DNA of 64,000 nucleotides from Intestinibacter bartlettii (GCF_000154445.1 NZ_DS499569.1); one strand, 5' to 3'. Numbered from the stretch's first letter, positions 26,075-35,936 are shown. Notes: generated by a model from the sequence alone, not told the origin. Program-made: numbers and translations.

Positions 26075-27373
26075 CTATACTAAAATTCCTTCTAAGAATT
26101 CATTTTTTACATCTTTTATTTTAACTTTTAAAATTTGTTCTGATATGTCATTATCACTTTCTACTATAACTTTTACATAATTTTCTGTTAGGCCTTCATA
26201 TTTATTATCTCCAACTTTTTGTTCGAATAATACATTAAATTCTTTATCTAACATTTTTTGTCCAAATTTATTGAAGTTTTCTTCATTTAATTGAAGTAAT
26301 TTTTCACTTCTATCATGTTTTGTACTTGGATCAACTTGGTTTTCCATAGTAGCAGCTGGTGTTCCTTTTCTTGGCGAATATTTAAACACATGCATATGAG
26401 TAAGTTCTATATCTTTTAAGAACTCATATGTTTTGTCGAATTCTTCATTTGTTTCACCTGGGAATCCAACTATAACGTCTGTAGTTATAGATACATTTGG
26501 TATAGCAGCTCTAAGTCTGTCTACTATTGCTTTATATTCTTCTGTAGTATATCTACGTTTCATTCTTTTTAAAGTTTCATCACATCCACTTTGTAATGAT
26601 AAGTGGTAGTGTGGACAAACTTTATCCATAGTTGAAACAGCCTCTACAAACTCATCTGTGAATAATATTGGTTCAACAGAGCTAAGTCTTATTCTTTCTA
26701 TTCCTTCTATATCATTTATTTGTTTTATTACATCTAGAAGTTTTATATCGCTGTCTTTTATGTCTTTTCCATAAGATGCAACGTGTATTCCTGTTAAAAC
26801 TACTTCTTTATATCCGTTAGATGCAAGATTTTCTACTTCTTTAACTATGCTTTCTAAATCTCTACTTCTAACTCTACCTCTTGCATATGGTATTATGCAG
26901 TATGAGCAATATCTATCACATCCATCTTGTATTTTCATAAATGCTCTTGTTTTACCATTAGTTTTGTTTATTTCGATTTCTTCGAAAGCTTTAACTTTCA
27001 TTATATCGTCAACTGTACTAACTTTTCTGCTTGCATCGATTTTTTTAACTTCTTCTACTATTTTCTTTCTATCATTTGTACCCATAACAAGATTTACTTC
27101 ATCTATTGAAAGTATTTCTTCTGGTGATACTTGTGAATAACATCCAACAACTGCTATTATTGCATCTGGATTTTTCTTTTTCATTCTTCTTATATATTGT
27201 CTTGATTTTCTATCACTCATATGAGTTACAGTACAAGTATTTATAACATACACGTCTGCATAATCTTCTGTCTCTGCTTTTTCATATCCTTCTTTTTCGA
27301 ATAACTCAAGCATTGCCTCTGTTTCGTATTGGTTTACTTTACACCCTAAAGTATAAAATGCCACTTTTTTCAT
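26075..27373 (-). CDS. mtaB: tRNA t6A37 methylthiotransferase MtaB
   Basis: This 432-residue radical-SAM enzyme converts t6A37 to ms2t6A37 in tRNAs reading ANN codons. The N-terminal domain holds three cluster cysteines (YTLGCKVNQYE, INTCTVTH, VVGCYSQ), the radical-SAM CDRYCSYCIIPYARGRVRSR is near 150-170 and a C-terminal TRAM domain is near 370-430. The GCKVNQYE start and size separate it from MiaB. Its ATG shares one base with the rsmE stop (TAATG), so the two are coupled. Confidence 0.94.
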   Translation of the reverse strand: MKKVAFYTLGCKVNQYETEAMLELFEKEGYEKAETEDYADVYVINTCTVTHMSDRKSRQYIRRMKKKNPDAIIAVVGCYSQVSPEEILSIDEVNLVMGTNDRKKIVEEVKKIDASRKVSTVDDIMKVKAFEEIEINKTNGKTRAFMKIQDGCDRYCSYCIIPYARGRVRSRDLESIVKEVENLASNGYKEVVLTGIHVASYGKDIKDSDIKLLDVIKQINDIEGIERIRLSSVEPILFTDEFVEAVSTMDKVCPHYHLSLQSGCDETLKRMKRRYTTEEYKAIVDRLRAAIPNVSITTDVIVGFPGETNEEFDKTYEFLKDIELTHMHVFKYSPRKGTPAATMENQVDPSTKHDRSEKLLQLNEENFNKFGQKMLDKEFNVLFEQKVGDNKYEGLTENYVKVIVESDNDISEQILKVKIKDVKNEFLEGILV

Positions 27374-28125
27374 TAAATATTTCCTCCTAAGTCACTCAGT
27401 TCATATAAAACTATTGAAGAAGCGACTACTGATGCCGTTTCAGTTCTTAGTATTCTAGGTCCTAATGATACAACTTTAGAGTTTATATCTTGGATATTTT
27501 CTATTTCTTCTTCTTCAAAGCCACCCTCTGGTCCTACAAAAATCCCAATTGAATTTATGTCAGCACCTTCTATAGCACTTTTTATAGATACAGTTCTTTC
27601 ATTTTCATAAGGGCATATATTCATATCGTTGTTTTTCATGTCTTCTAAAGCTTCTTTAAATGATAATATACCTCTTAATTTAGGTATTTTACCTCTTTTG
27701 CTTTGTTTTGCCGCTTCATACATTATTCTTTCCCAACGCTCTATCTTTTTGCCTTCTTTTTTGTCGTCAACTTTTACTACACTTCTCTTTGTAGATACTA
27801 AAATTATTTCGTCAACGCCAACTTCTGTAAGTTTTTGAAGTATTAACTCCATCTTAGTACTTTTAGGCAGACCTTGATATAGTTTTACTTTTAAATCTGA
27901 TTCTCTTTTTATTTCTCTTTTTTCTATTATGTCTAAGTCAACTTGTTCTTTATTTATATCAGTTATTTCACAAATGTATTCAGAGTTGTCTTTATCGCAT
28001 ATTTCTAATTTTTCACCGATTTTACATCTTAAAACTTTAGATATATGTTTTACATCTTCTCCTACTATTACACATGTGTTGTTTTCTAAATTAATGTTAT
28101 TTTTGTCTACAAAAAATCTATCCAT
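27373..28125 (-). CDS. rsmE: 16S rRNA m3U1498 methyltransferase RsmE
   Basis: This 250-residue SPOUT methyltransferase methylates U1498 of 16S rRNA. The N-terminal PUA-like domain includes DVKHISKVLRCKIGEKLEICD; the knot region has IGIFVGPEGGFEEEEI (about 188-203) and SLGPRILRTETASVVASSIVLYEL at the C-terminus. The length is normal. It lies 8 bases after prmA and is coupled to mtaB. Confidence 0.95.
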   Translation of the reverse strand: MDRFFVDKNNINLENNTCVIVGEDVKHISKVLRCKIGEKLEICDKDNSEYICEITDINKEQVDLDIIEKREIKRESDLKVKLYQGLPKSTKMELILQKLTEVGVDEIILVSTKRSVVKVDDKKEGKKIERWERIMYEAAKQSKRGKIPKLRGILSFKEALEDMKNNDMNICPYENERTVSIKSAIEGADINSIGIFVGPEGGFEEEEIENIQDINSKVVSLGPRILRTETASVVASSIVLYELSDLGGNI

Positions 28126-28133
28126 TATTTCAC

Positions 28134-29075
28134 CTACTTAAGTTTAGAAACTATAGCTGACCATTCACCTAATCTTTCAACTTTAACTATTTCAAATCCG
28201 TTTTCTTCTAATGCTTCACAAACTTCATCTATTTTAGCAAGTATTATACCAGAAGATATAAATACACCATCTTCTTTTAAGAATTTACTTACGTCTTTAG
28301 CAAGTATTTTTATTATATCTGCTATTATATTTGCAACTATTACATCAGCCTTAGAGTCAACAACTTCGAATAATGAACCGTGTTTAACTACTACTTTATC
28401 TGATACATGGTTTATTTCACAGTTTTCTTTTGATACTTTTACCGCTACTTCATCTAAATCACCTGCTACTACTTCTTTAGCACCTAACTCAGCCGCTGCT
28501 ATTGCAAGTATACCACTACCGCATCCTATATCAAATACAGTTTTTGTTTCATCTACATAGTTTTCTAATTCTCTTATACACATAGAAGTAGTCTCGTGAG
28601 TTCCTGTCCCGAATGCCATCCCTGGATCTAATTCTATTATTAAGTCACCTTCTTGTTTTTCGTAATCTTCCCAGCTTGGTTTTACTACTATTTTTTTACC
28701 TACTTTTGTTGGTTTGTAGTATTTTTTCCATTCATTTGCCCAGTCTGATTCATTAACGTTACTTAATGATACAGAACCTTCTCCTATATCTAATCCGAAT
28801 GATGGTAATAGAGATATTCTAGCTTTTACTGTTTCGATAAGTTCTAATACATTTCTTTCTTCTGGTATGTAAGTTTTTATAAGTACTCCATCTTGACCGC
28901 TTTTGTTGAATACTTCCTCTTCAACATAGTCCCAATCAAGTTCGTTTTTCTTTTGGAATAAGAAATCTTTAGGGTCTTCTATCATAACCCCTCCACATCT
29001 TTCTTCCATTAATATATTACTTATAGCTTCTACAGCTTCAGTTGTAGTTTTTATAGTTACTTCTGTCCAATTCAT
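28134..29075 (-). CDS. prmA: Ribosomal protein L11 methyltransferase
   Basis: This 313-residue SAM-dependent enzyme methylates L11. Visible are DPGMAFGTGTHETTSMCI (about 163-180), the SAM-binding DIGCGSGILAIAAAELGA (about 195-212) and VIVANIIADIIKILAKDV (about 247-264). It follows dnaJ by 285 bases, which contain the dnaJ hairpin and its own likely promoter region, as in the Bacillus dnaJ-yqeT-yqeU-yqeV order. Confidence 0.95.
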   Translation of the reverse strand: MNWTEVTIKTTTEAVEAISNILMEERCGGVMIEDPKDFLFQKKNELDWDYVEEEVFNKSGQDGVLIKTYIPEERNVLELIETVKARISLLPSFGLDIGEGSVSLSNVNESDWANEWKKYYKPTKVGKKIVVKPSWEDYEKQEGDLIIELDPGMAFGTGTHETTSMCIRELENYVDETKTVFDIGCGSGILAIAAAELGAKEVVAGDLDEVAVKVSKENCEINHVSDKVVVKHGSLFEVVDSKADVIVANIIADIIKILAKDVSKFLKEDGVFISSGIILAKIDEVCEALEENGFEIVKVERLGEWSAIVSKLK

Positions 29076-29307
29076 ATTGTAGTTATCTTCCTTTCTTTGT
29101 TTTGTTGTTCAAATTTATAGTTTTATACTTATAATTTTCAATTTTAAAAATTTCATTTAACTATTATATCATATTTAACAGATTGATTAATTAGTAAATT
29201 ACAGATATCGTCAAATTTTGCAAAGTTTTTTAGTTATATTTTTGTATATAACATTACTTTTTTTATTTTGTCCTAAATATTGTAATTTTATAATACAGTT
29301 TTTTAGC

Positions 29308-29353
29308 AAAAAAAAGTATTTCAGATAGTTTAATCATATCTAAAATACTTTTT
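29308..29353 (-). terminator. Terminator of the hrcA-dnaJ operon
   Basis: AAAAAGTATTTcAGATA / TATCTaAAATACTTTTT with a single mismatch and an A/T tract on each side. The rest of 29076-29307 shows no gene and is AT-rich. Confidence 0.85.
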
Positions 29354-29360
29354 AATAAAT

Positions 29361-30537
29361 TTATTTTTTAATCCCTTTAAAGAAGTTATCTATCTTGCTC
29401 TTCCAACTCCTCTGTTTTTCATGAACTTTATTTCCGCAAGATTCATCAAATTTTCTTAATAATTCTTTTTGTTCGTCATTTAATTTTTTAGGTGTATCTA
29501 TTATAACTTTAACGTATTGATCACCTCTAGAATTACTTCTTAATTTTGGTATACCTTTTTCTCTAAGTCTAAATACTGTTCCTGTTTGAGTTCCTTCAGG
29601 TAAGTTGTATGAAACTTTTCCGTCTAAAGTAGGTACTTCTAATTTATCACCTAATGCAGCTTGAGTAAATCTTATAGGCATTTCTATATAAACATCATAT
29701 CCTTCTCTTGTGAATATTTCATGTTTTTGTACATTTACTACAATGTATAAGTCCCCTCTTGGGCCACCTTTTTCTCCTACTTCACCTTGACCAGAAAGTT
29801 TTATCATTTGTCCATCATCTATACCTGCTGGTATATCAACTTCTATAGTCTTAGTTTTTCTTACGCTACCTTTTCCATGACATTTGTTACATGGTGATTC
29901 ATTTATTTCCCCTTCACCATTACATGTAGAACATGTTCTTTGGCTAGCTATATTACCAAATGGAGTTCTTTGAACACTTTGAACTGTACCTGAACCATGA
30001 CAAGTTGGACAAGTTTTCTTAGTTGTTCCTGGTTTTGCTCCACTACCATGACATTCATCACATTCTTCACTTCTATTTATTTTAACTTTTATTTTTTTAC
30101 CAAATGCAGCTTCTTCAAATTTAATTGTAACTGATTGTCTTATATCAGCACCACGTCTTGGTCCTCTTCTTCTTGATGATCCACCTGAACCACCAAATCC
30201 GCCAAAGCCAGAACCGAATATATCTCCGAATATATCTTCGAATCCGCCAAAGCCACCTGAACCACCGAATCCACCGAAACCTTGACCTCCGCCAAAGCCA
30301 GCTTGACCATTTAATCCATCATGACCAAATCTATCGTAAGTACTTCTTTTTTTCTTCATCAGATAATACTTCATAAGCTTCGTTTATTTCTTTAAATTTC
30401 TCTTCAGCCGCTTTATCACCAGGATTTTTATCTGGATGATATTTCATGGCTAATTTTCTATAAGCTTTTTTAATTTCTTTAGCATCCGCATCTTTGCTTA
30501 CACCAAGCACCTCATAGTAATCTCTTTTTTCACTCAA
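29361..30537 (-). pseudogene. dnaJ: Chaperone DnaJ, interrupted by a one-base frameshift
   Basis: The J domain with HPD (YHPDKNPGD, about residue 38-46) is in one frame and the rest in another: Gly/Phe-rich region, four zinc-finger repeats CxxCxGxG (CDECHGSG, CPTCHGSG, CSTCNGEG, CNKCHGKG) and the C-terminal substrate domains. One extra A in the seven-A run (plus strand T7 at 30347-30353) causes a stop after ...SDEEKKKYLR; with six A the reading is ...SDEEKRSTYDRFGHDG, which is normal DnaJ, about 390 residues in all. Because DnaJ is rarely lost, a sequencing error or slippage is likely. A TTG at 30537 with an AGGTGG site is the favoured start; a GTG at 30549 is possible. Confidence 0.9.
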
Positions 30538-30568
30538 GGAATTCACCACCTTTTATATCTTACAAAAT

Positions 30569-30601
30569 AATAGCTTGTAGAATGTTAAACTACAAGCTAT
30601 T
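30569..30601 (-). other. Stem-loop between dnaK and dnaJ
   Basis: Perfect 12-bp stem AATAGCTTGTAG / CTACAAGCTATT with a 9-nt loop. There is no U-run after it on the minus strand, so it looks more like an RNA-processing or stability hairpin than a terminator. Confidence 0.6.
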
Positions 30602-30663
30602 ATAAAATTTACTTTAACAGACTAATCTCTATATATTATACACAAATACTCTGTTTTTGTAAC

Positions 30664-32523
30664 CTATTTATCATCAACTTCTGTGAAATCTGCATCTACT
30701 ACGTTGTCATCACCATTTCCTGCATTTGCACCTTGGTCATATCCTGCATCTTGAGCACTTTCAGCACCTTGTGCAGCTTGAGCTTGTTGATACATTTGTT
30801 CAGATATTTTATGGAATTTGTTCATTACTTCGTCCATAGCAGTTTTTAATTCTTCAGCAGTTGAGCTTTCTTTATCTTTTAACTGGATTTTTAAGTTTTC
30901 TAAAGCACTTTCTATAGCTGATTTATCTTCTGCACTTACTTTATCACCTAATTCATTTAAAGTTTTTTCAGTTTGATAAATAGTTGATTCAGCTTGGTTT
31001 AATGCTTCTATTTTTTCTTTCTTTTGTTTATCTGCTTCAGCATTCATTTCAGCTTCTTTTACTTTCTTTTCTATTTCTTCTTCTGATAAGTTAGTTCCTG
31101 AAGTTATAGTAACTTTTTGTTCTTTTCCAGTTCCTAAATCTTTAGCAGTAACATGAACTATACCATTAGCATCTATATCGAAAGTAACTTCTATTTGAGG
31201 TATTCCTCTTGGAGCTGGTGGTATTTCAGATAATTGGAATCTACCTAATGTAGTATTATCATAAGCCATTGATCTTTCACCTTGTAATACATGTATATCA
31301 ACAGCAGTTTGGTTATCTGCAGCAGTTGAGAATACTTGAGATTTCTTAGTTGGTATTGTTGTATTTCTTTCTATTATTTTAGTCATTACGTTACCCATAG
31401 TTTCTATACCTAATGATAATGGAGTAACATCTAGTAATAATAAGTCGTTAACTTCACCAGTTAAAACACCAGCTTGTATAGCAGCACCAGCAGCAACACA
31501 TTCATCTGGGTTTATACCTTTATGAGGTTCTTTTCCTATGAAGTTTTTAACAGCTTCTTGAACTGCAGGTATTCTTGTAGAACCACCTACTAATAATACG
31601 TCGTCTATTTCTGAAACTGAAAGTCCAGCATCAGCTAAAGCACTCTTAGTTGGTCCCATAGTTTTTTCTACTAAATCAGCAGTTAATTCGTTGAATTTAG
31701 CTCTTGATAAATCTATATTCATATGTTTTGGTCCTTCTGCAGTTGCAGTTATGAATGGTAGATTTATGTTAGTTGACATTGTTGAAGATAATTCTTTTTT
31801 AGCTTTTTCAGCAGCTTCTTTTAATCTTTGTAATGCCATTTTGTCTGATCTTAAATCAACACCTTCAGCTTTTTTGAATTCGTCAGCTAAGTAATCTATT
31901 ATAACTTTATCGAAGTCGTCTCCACCTAATCTGTTGTTACCAGCAGTAGCTAGAACTTCGAAAGTACCATCGCCTATTTCAAGTATTGATACGTCGAATG
32001 TACCACCACCTAAGTCGAATACTAATATTTTCTTTTCTTCGTCTAATTTATCCATACCGTAAGCAAGAGCAGCAGCAGTTGGTTCGTTTATTATTCTTTT
32101 AACGTCTAATCCTGCTATTCTACCTGCATCTTTAGTTGCTTGTCTTTGAGCATCTGTGAAGTATGCTGGAACAGTTATAACTGCTTCTGTTACTTGTTGT
32201 CCTAAGTATCCTTCAGCATCTGCTTTTAATTTTTGAAGTATTATTGCTGATATTTCTTGTGGAGTGTATCCTTTACCATCTATATCAACTTTGTAATCTG
32301 TACCCATGTGAGTTTTTATTGAAGTTACAGTTCTTTCTGCATTTGTAACTGCTTGTCTTTTTGCAGGTTCCCCAACTATTCTTTCACCATCTTTTGTAAA
32401 TGCTACTACTGATGGTGTAGTTCTCATACCTTCGTTATTTGCTATTATTTGAGGTTCTCCACCTTCTAAAACTGCTACACAAGAGTTTGTTGTACCTAAA
32501 TCTATACCTATTACTTTTGCCAT
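30664..32523 (-). CDS. dnaK: Chaperone DnaK (Hsp70)
   Basis: This 619-residue Hsp70 binds unfolded proteins in an ATP cycle driven by DnaJ and GrpE. The start AKVIGIDLGTTNSCVAVLEGG, the phosphate loops ILVFDLGGGTFDVS (about 167-180) and VLLVGGSTRIPAVQ (about 310-323), the linker DLLLLDVTPLSLGIE and the acidic DDNVVDADFTEVDDK tail are all typical. The Gram-positive deletion in the N-terminal quadrant is present, judged from the length. The ATG at 32523 is chosen because AGGAGGCG is 8 bases upstream; the longer reading would add 9 residues. The gap to grpE holds a 16-nt sequence in two tandem copies (32565-32596). Confidence 0.97.
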   Translation of the reverse strand: MAKVIGIDLGTTNSCVAVLEGGEPQIIANNEGMRTTPSVVAFTKDGERIVGEPAKRQAVTNAERTVTSIKTHMGTDYKVDIDGKGYTPQEISAIILQKLKADAEGYLGQQVTEAVITVPAYFTDAQRQATKDAGRIAGLDVKRIINEPTAAALAYGMDKLDEEKKILVFDLGGGTFDVSILEIGDGTFEVLATAGNNRLGGDDFDKVIIDYLADEFKKAEGVDLRSDKMALQRLKEAAEKAKKELSSTMSTNINLPFITATAEGPKHMNIDLSRAKFNELTADLVEKTMGPTKSALADAGLSVSEIDDVLLVGGSTRIPAVQEAVKNFIGKEPHKGINPDECVAAGAAIQAGVLTGEVNDLLLLDVTPLSLGIETMGNVMTKIIERNTTIPTKKSQVFSTAADNQTAVDIHVLQGERSMAYDNTTLGRFQLSEIPPAPRGIPQIEVTFDIDANGIVHVTAKDLGTGKEQKVTITSGTNLSEEEIEKKVKEAEMNAEADKQKKEKIEALNQAESTIYQTEKTLNELGDKVSAEDKSAIESALENLKIQLKDKESSTAEELKTAMDEVMNKFHKISEQMYQQAQAAQGAESAQDAGYDQGANAGNGDDNVVDADFTEVDDK

Positions 32524-32607
32524 CTTAATACGCCTCCTGAAAATTTTCAATATTAATTAATTTGTTAGCTATTTTATTTATTAGCTATTTTATTATTTAC
32601 ATATTTA

Positions 32608-33195
32608 TTAGCAAGATACTTTAACCATTGTTGGTCTTATTACTTTTGTACCAAGCTTGTATCCTTTTTGTAGTACCATAACAACTTTGTTTGGTTCTAC
32701 TCCATCTATACTTTCTTGCATTACCGCCATATGAACATTTGGATCAAAGTCAGCATCTTGCGCTTCTATTTCTTCAACACCAAATTTCACAAGTGAATCT
32801 TTTAGTTGTTTATAAACTAAATCTACACCTTTATAAAGTGCTTCTTCTTTATCTGGGCATGCATCTAATGCTCTTTCCATGTTGTCTATAACTGGTATTA
32901 ATTCAGTTATTATTTTTTCATTTGCAAACACACCAATCGTTTCTTTTTCTTGTTGTGTTCTTCTAATATAATTAGAATATTCTGCTTGAAGTCTTTTATA
33001 TTTATCTTCAGATGCTTCTACTTTAGATTGTAAGTCTTTTATTTGATCATCGACTTTTTTCTCTTCTAATTTAGAATTTATATCTGTTACATTATCATCT
33101 TCAGTTTGTTCTGTCTTTACTTCCTCAGTCACTTGTTCTTCAACTGAAGCATTTGTTTCATTTTTAACTTCAGATTGTACATCTTTATTTTCCAA
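32608..33195 (-). CDS. grpE: Nucleotide exchange factor GrpE
   Basis: This 195-residue protein releases ADP from DnaK. The first 60 residues are acidic and low-complexity; a long coiled coil follows (about 50-100), then the beta-wing domain with VIDNMERALD, GVDLVYKQLKDSLVKFGVEEI and VVMVLQKGYKLGTKVIRPTMVKV. The start is a TTG with GAGGGG 9 bases upstream. It follows hrcA by 30 bases in the heat-shock operon. Confidence 0.96.
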   Translation of the reverse strand: MENKDVQSEVKNETNASVEEQVTEEVKTEQTEDDNVTDINSKLEEKKVDDQIKDLQSKVEASEDKYKRLQAEYSNYIRRTQQEKETIGVFANEKIITELIPVIDNMERALDACPDKEEALYKGVDLVYKQLKDSLVKFGVEEIEAQDADFDPNVHMAVMQESIDGVEPNKVVMVLQKGYKLGTKVIRPTMVKVSC

Positions 33196-33225
33196 GATAT
33201 TACACCCCTCGATTCTTTTTATTTT

Positions 33226-34242
33226 CTATTTATTATTAAGTAGTATATTCATATAATTTATTATCGAATATATTCTAGAATAATCCATTCTCGTTGGACC
33301 TATAAAACTTATACGTCCTATTTGCTCATTATCTACTTTATATGTAGCTGTCACAACACTACAATCTTGAGCTTGTTGACAATCATTATCGCTTCCAATT
33401 ATTATATTAGTATTGTCTTTTAATATTCCTTTTGATTGTATAATCTTTGCTACAGTTTCTTTTGTTTCTAACATATCTAAAAAACTTCTAGCCTTTAATA
33501 CATCATTAAACTCTGGATAGTCTAGTATATTTGTAACACCATTTAATGTTATTGAAACATCATCATCTGATACATTGGAGTTTAATACACTAAGTAGTTT
33601 ATCTACTATAGAAGAATATTCTCCTATTTCATATTTTATAAAAGCTATTAAATTGTTATCAATATCTGTTATGCTTTTTCCTCCAAGCTTTCTAGTAAGA
33701 TTATCAGAAATTATATTCAACTTAGCCTGATCTAAATACTTTTTAGTAGGAATATCAGATTTTTTAATATCTCCCGTATCTGTTACTATTATTAACAATA
33801 TACTGTGTTCACCCATACTAACTAGTTGGATATGTTTAATTACACTAGGCTTTACTAATCTTGTAGTACCTATAGTAGTGTAATTAGTAAGCTGTGATAG
33901 CATCTTAGAAGTTTCATGAATTAAACTTTGTATATGATTCATATTGCTCTCTACACATTTTTCAATTATTTCTTTATCGCTATCATTTAATTCATTAGTC
34001 CCCATCAACAAATCTACATATAGTTTATAACCTTTTTCTGTTGGCACCCTACCTGCTGATGTATGTGGTTGAACTAAATATCCCAATTCTTCCAAGTCCG
34101 CCATTTCATTTCTTATAGTAGCAGCGCTAACTCCAAGATTATGCTTTTTCGAAATTGTTCTAGATCCTACAGCTTCAGCTGTTTCAATATAATCTTTAAC
34201 TACCGCTTTGAGGATTTTCATTTTTCTTTCATTTAGTTCCAT
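33226..34242 (-). CDS. hrcA: Heat-inducible repressor HrcA
   Basis: This 338-residue repressor binds CIRCE with help from GroEL and controls class I heat-shock genes. The N-terminal winged helix (LNERKMKILKAVVKDYIETAEAVGSRTISKK and VSAATIRNEMADLEELGYLVQPHTSAGRVPT) and the GAF-like effector domain are visible. An ATG at 34242 with AGGAGGAAAG upstream is preferred over a longer reading. Directly upstream is a perfect CIRCE, so hrcA-grpE-dnaK-dnaJ should be self-regulated. Confidence 0.96.
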   Translation of the reverse strand: MELNERKMKILKAVVKDYIETAEAVGSRTISKKHNLGVSAATIRNEMADLEELGYLVQPHTSAGRVPTEKGYKLYVDLLMGTNELNDSDKEIIEKCVESNMNHIQSLIHETSKMLSQLTNYTTIGTTRLVKPSVIKHIQLVSMGEHSILLIIVTDTGDIKKSDIPTKKYLDQAKLNIISDNLTRKLGGKSITDIDNNLIAFIKYEIGEYSSIVDKLLSVLNSNVSDDDVSITLNGVTNILDYPEFNDVLKARSFLDMLETKETVAKIIQSKGILKDNTNIIIGSDNDCQQAQDCSVVTATYKVDNEQIGRISFIGPTRMDYSRIYSIINYMNILLNNK

Positions 34243-34262
34243 TTTTTCTTTCCTCCTCGCTG

Positions 34263-34289
34263 TTAGCACTCACTATTTTCGAGTGCTAA
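34263..34289 (-). promoter_or_regulatory. CIRCE operator
   Basis: TTAGCACTC, 9 bases, GAGTGCTAA: a perfect match to the class I heat-shock operator, between the promoter and hrcA. Confidence 0.98.
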
Positions 34290-34302
34290 AAAGATTATAT
34301 AT

Positions 34303-34333
34303 ATTATATACCACTTATTTTTTTCTTTGTCAA
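34303..34333 (-). promoter_or_regulatory. Sigma-A promoter of the hrcA operon
   Basis: TTGACA (complement 34328-34333) with a TATATAAT -10 region (complement 34303-34310), spacer 17 or 19 depending on the hexamer chosen. Confidence 0.78.
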
Positions 34334-34352
34334 TAGTTTTAATCTATATAAT

Positions 34353-35459
34353 CTAAAAAATGTTATTTGATATTTCTCTTCCTTTTTGCGTAAACTTAAA
34401 TCCTTTATTTGTTTTTGTTATTAAGTCTAAACTTTCATGTTTTTTTAATTGTTCCTTATATTTTTCTTCAAAATTTATTCCAAACTCCTCAAAGTCCTTA
34501 AAAATTATCCCGTCATTCATTCTAAGACCCATAATTATTTTTTCTTCTATTTTATCTTTTTCTGTTAGATTCTCACAAAACTCTATAGGCTTTTCATTTT
34601 TTGATAATTTATCATGATAATCATCTAAATCTTTTACATTGTTGTATCGCACATTATTAATATATCCAGATGCACCTGGTCCTAATCCTATGTAATTTTT
34701 ACATTTCCAATATAATATGTTATGTTTACATTCATATCCCTCTTTAGCATAATTAGATATTTCATATTGTTTATATCCATTTAATTTTAAGCATTCTATA
34801 GCATATTCGTACATTTTTATATCTTCATCTTCATCGCTAAGTTCAAAATCTTTATCCATATACATATCATATAGCTGTGTTCCTTCTTCTAAAATTAAAG
34901 AATAAGCAGATATATGTTCTGGATTTAATTCTATTATTTTGTCTAATGTCTCTTTCCAATCTTCAAATGTTTGGTGTGGTAAATTATACATTAAATCTAT
35001 ATTTATATTTTTAAACCCTGCTTTTCTCGCTTCTATGTAGTTTTTTTCAAACTGTTCATAATTATGTATTCTGCCGATATAACCCAATAAATCTTCTTGT
35101 ACAGCTTGTAATCCGATACTAAGTCTATTTATACCTAAACTTTTCATAAACTCTAATTTTTCTTTGTTTAATGTCCCAGGATTGCATTCCATAGATATTT
35201 CAGCATCTTTATCTATACAGAAGTTTTTATTTATCTCATCCATTATCATTTTCATTTCTGTGTTTGAAAGTATACTAGGAGTACCCCCACCAAAGAATAT
35301 AGTGTTTATCTTCCTATCTTTATTTGTATATAAACTCATTTCCTTTTTTAAATCATTTAAAAATTTTTCTTTTTTATCTTTTTCTATTTTGTATGAATTA
35401 AAGTCACAGTACTTACATTTTTGAACACAAAAAGGTATGTGTATGTATAATCCAAGCAT
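34353..35459 (-). CDS. hemW: Radical-SAM heme chaperone HemW
   Basis: This 368-residue protein has the radical-SAM motif at its start (IPFCVQKCKYCDFNSY: C11, C15, C18 followed by Asp-Phe) as in HemW heme chaperones rather than in true coproporphyrinogen dehydrogenase HemN. FFGGGTPSIL, the GLQAVQEDLLGYIGRIHN and DLMYNLPHQTFEDWKETL segments support it. The start ATG has AGAAGGTGAT upstream. It precedes hrcA, as in Bacillus (hemN-hrcA order). Confidence 0.93.
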   Translation of the reverse strand: MLGLYIHIPFCVQKCKYCDFNSYKIEKDKKEKFLNDLKKEMSLYTNKDRKINTIFFGGGTPSILSNTEMKMIMDEINKNFCIDKDAEISMECNPGTLNKEKLEFMKSLGINRLSIGLQAVQEDLLGYIGRIHNYEQFEKNYIEARKAGFKNINIDLMYNLPHQTFEDWKETLDKIIELNPEHISAYSLILEEGTQLYDMYMDKDFELSDEDEDIKMYEYAIECLKLNGYKQYEISNYAKEGYECKHNILYWKCKNYIGLGPGASGYINNVRYNNVKDLDDYHDKLSKNEKPIEFCENLTEKDKIEEKIIMGLRMNDGIIFKDFEEFGINFEEKYKEQLKKHESLDLITKTNKGFKFTQKGREISNNIF

Positions 35460-35615
35460 AAAATCACCTTCTTTTATTATATTTTTGGTTATAGTTTTTT
35501 ATTTTTGTATAATAAGTATACATTTTATTTTTTAACATAAATTATAACTATTTATCTTTATATCATAACTTATTTTTTTAGTCCATAAAAAATGAGATCT
35601 TAAAGATGTCATCTT

Positions 35616-35646
35616 AACTGACACCTAACGGTCGTCAGTTTTTTTG
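35616..35646 (+). terminator. Plus-strand terminator in decayed region
   Basis: AACTGACACC / GGTcGTCAGTT hairpin with T7 following on the plus strand. No intact plus-strand gene ends here; it overlaps the 3' end of the broken zinc-ribbon gene. Confidence 0.6.
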
Positions 35647-35846
35647 TATTCAAATTTTGCTCCACAAAGTGGACAATTCTAAAACTGGCATTTCATCTAG
35701 CGAAGCTATCGCTTGAGAACCAAATATAGCATCTTGTCTAAATTCTTCAATTAGAAATTCTGGCAATCCCTTTTTGAATCCACAAGATACACATTCATAA
35801 TCATATAGTTTTGTCCTTTGCTCATTTCATCTAATTCTTCAAACAT
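35625..35846 (-). pseudogene. Small zinc-ribbon protein, broken by two frameshifts
   Basis: Starting at an ATG with AAGGAGT upstream, the frames read MFEELDEMSKG, then KLYDYECVSCGFKKGLPEFL and IEEFRQDAIFGSQAIASLDE, then CPLCGAKFEYKKTDDR and a stop. Two one-base shifts separate the three parts. The intact protein would be about 73 residues with paired CxxC knuckles (CVSC, CPLC), a zinc-ribbon pattern. I do not recognise the family. It lies between hemW and the transposase relic in a region without intact genes. Confidence 0.6.
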
Positions 35847-35936
35847 AATATATACTCCTTAATTTTTTCCATTTCTTATATTATATAATTTTAGGCATAG
35901 CAAAGCTAAGCTATCTGTATTTTTCTAATAACCTTC

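Noticed and set aside
32565..32596. 16-nt tandem repeat between dnaK and grpE
   Set aside because: Two AT-rich copies only; likely simple slippage without a role.
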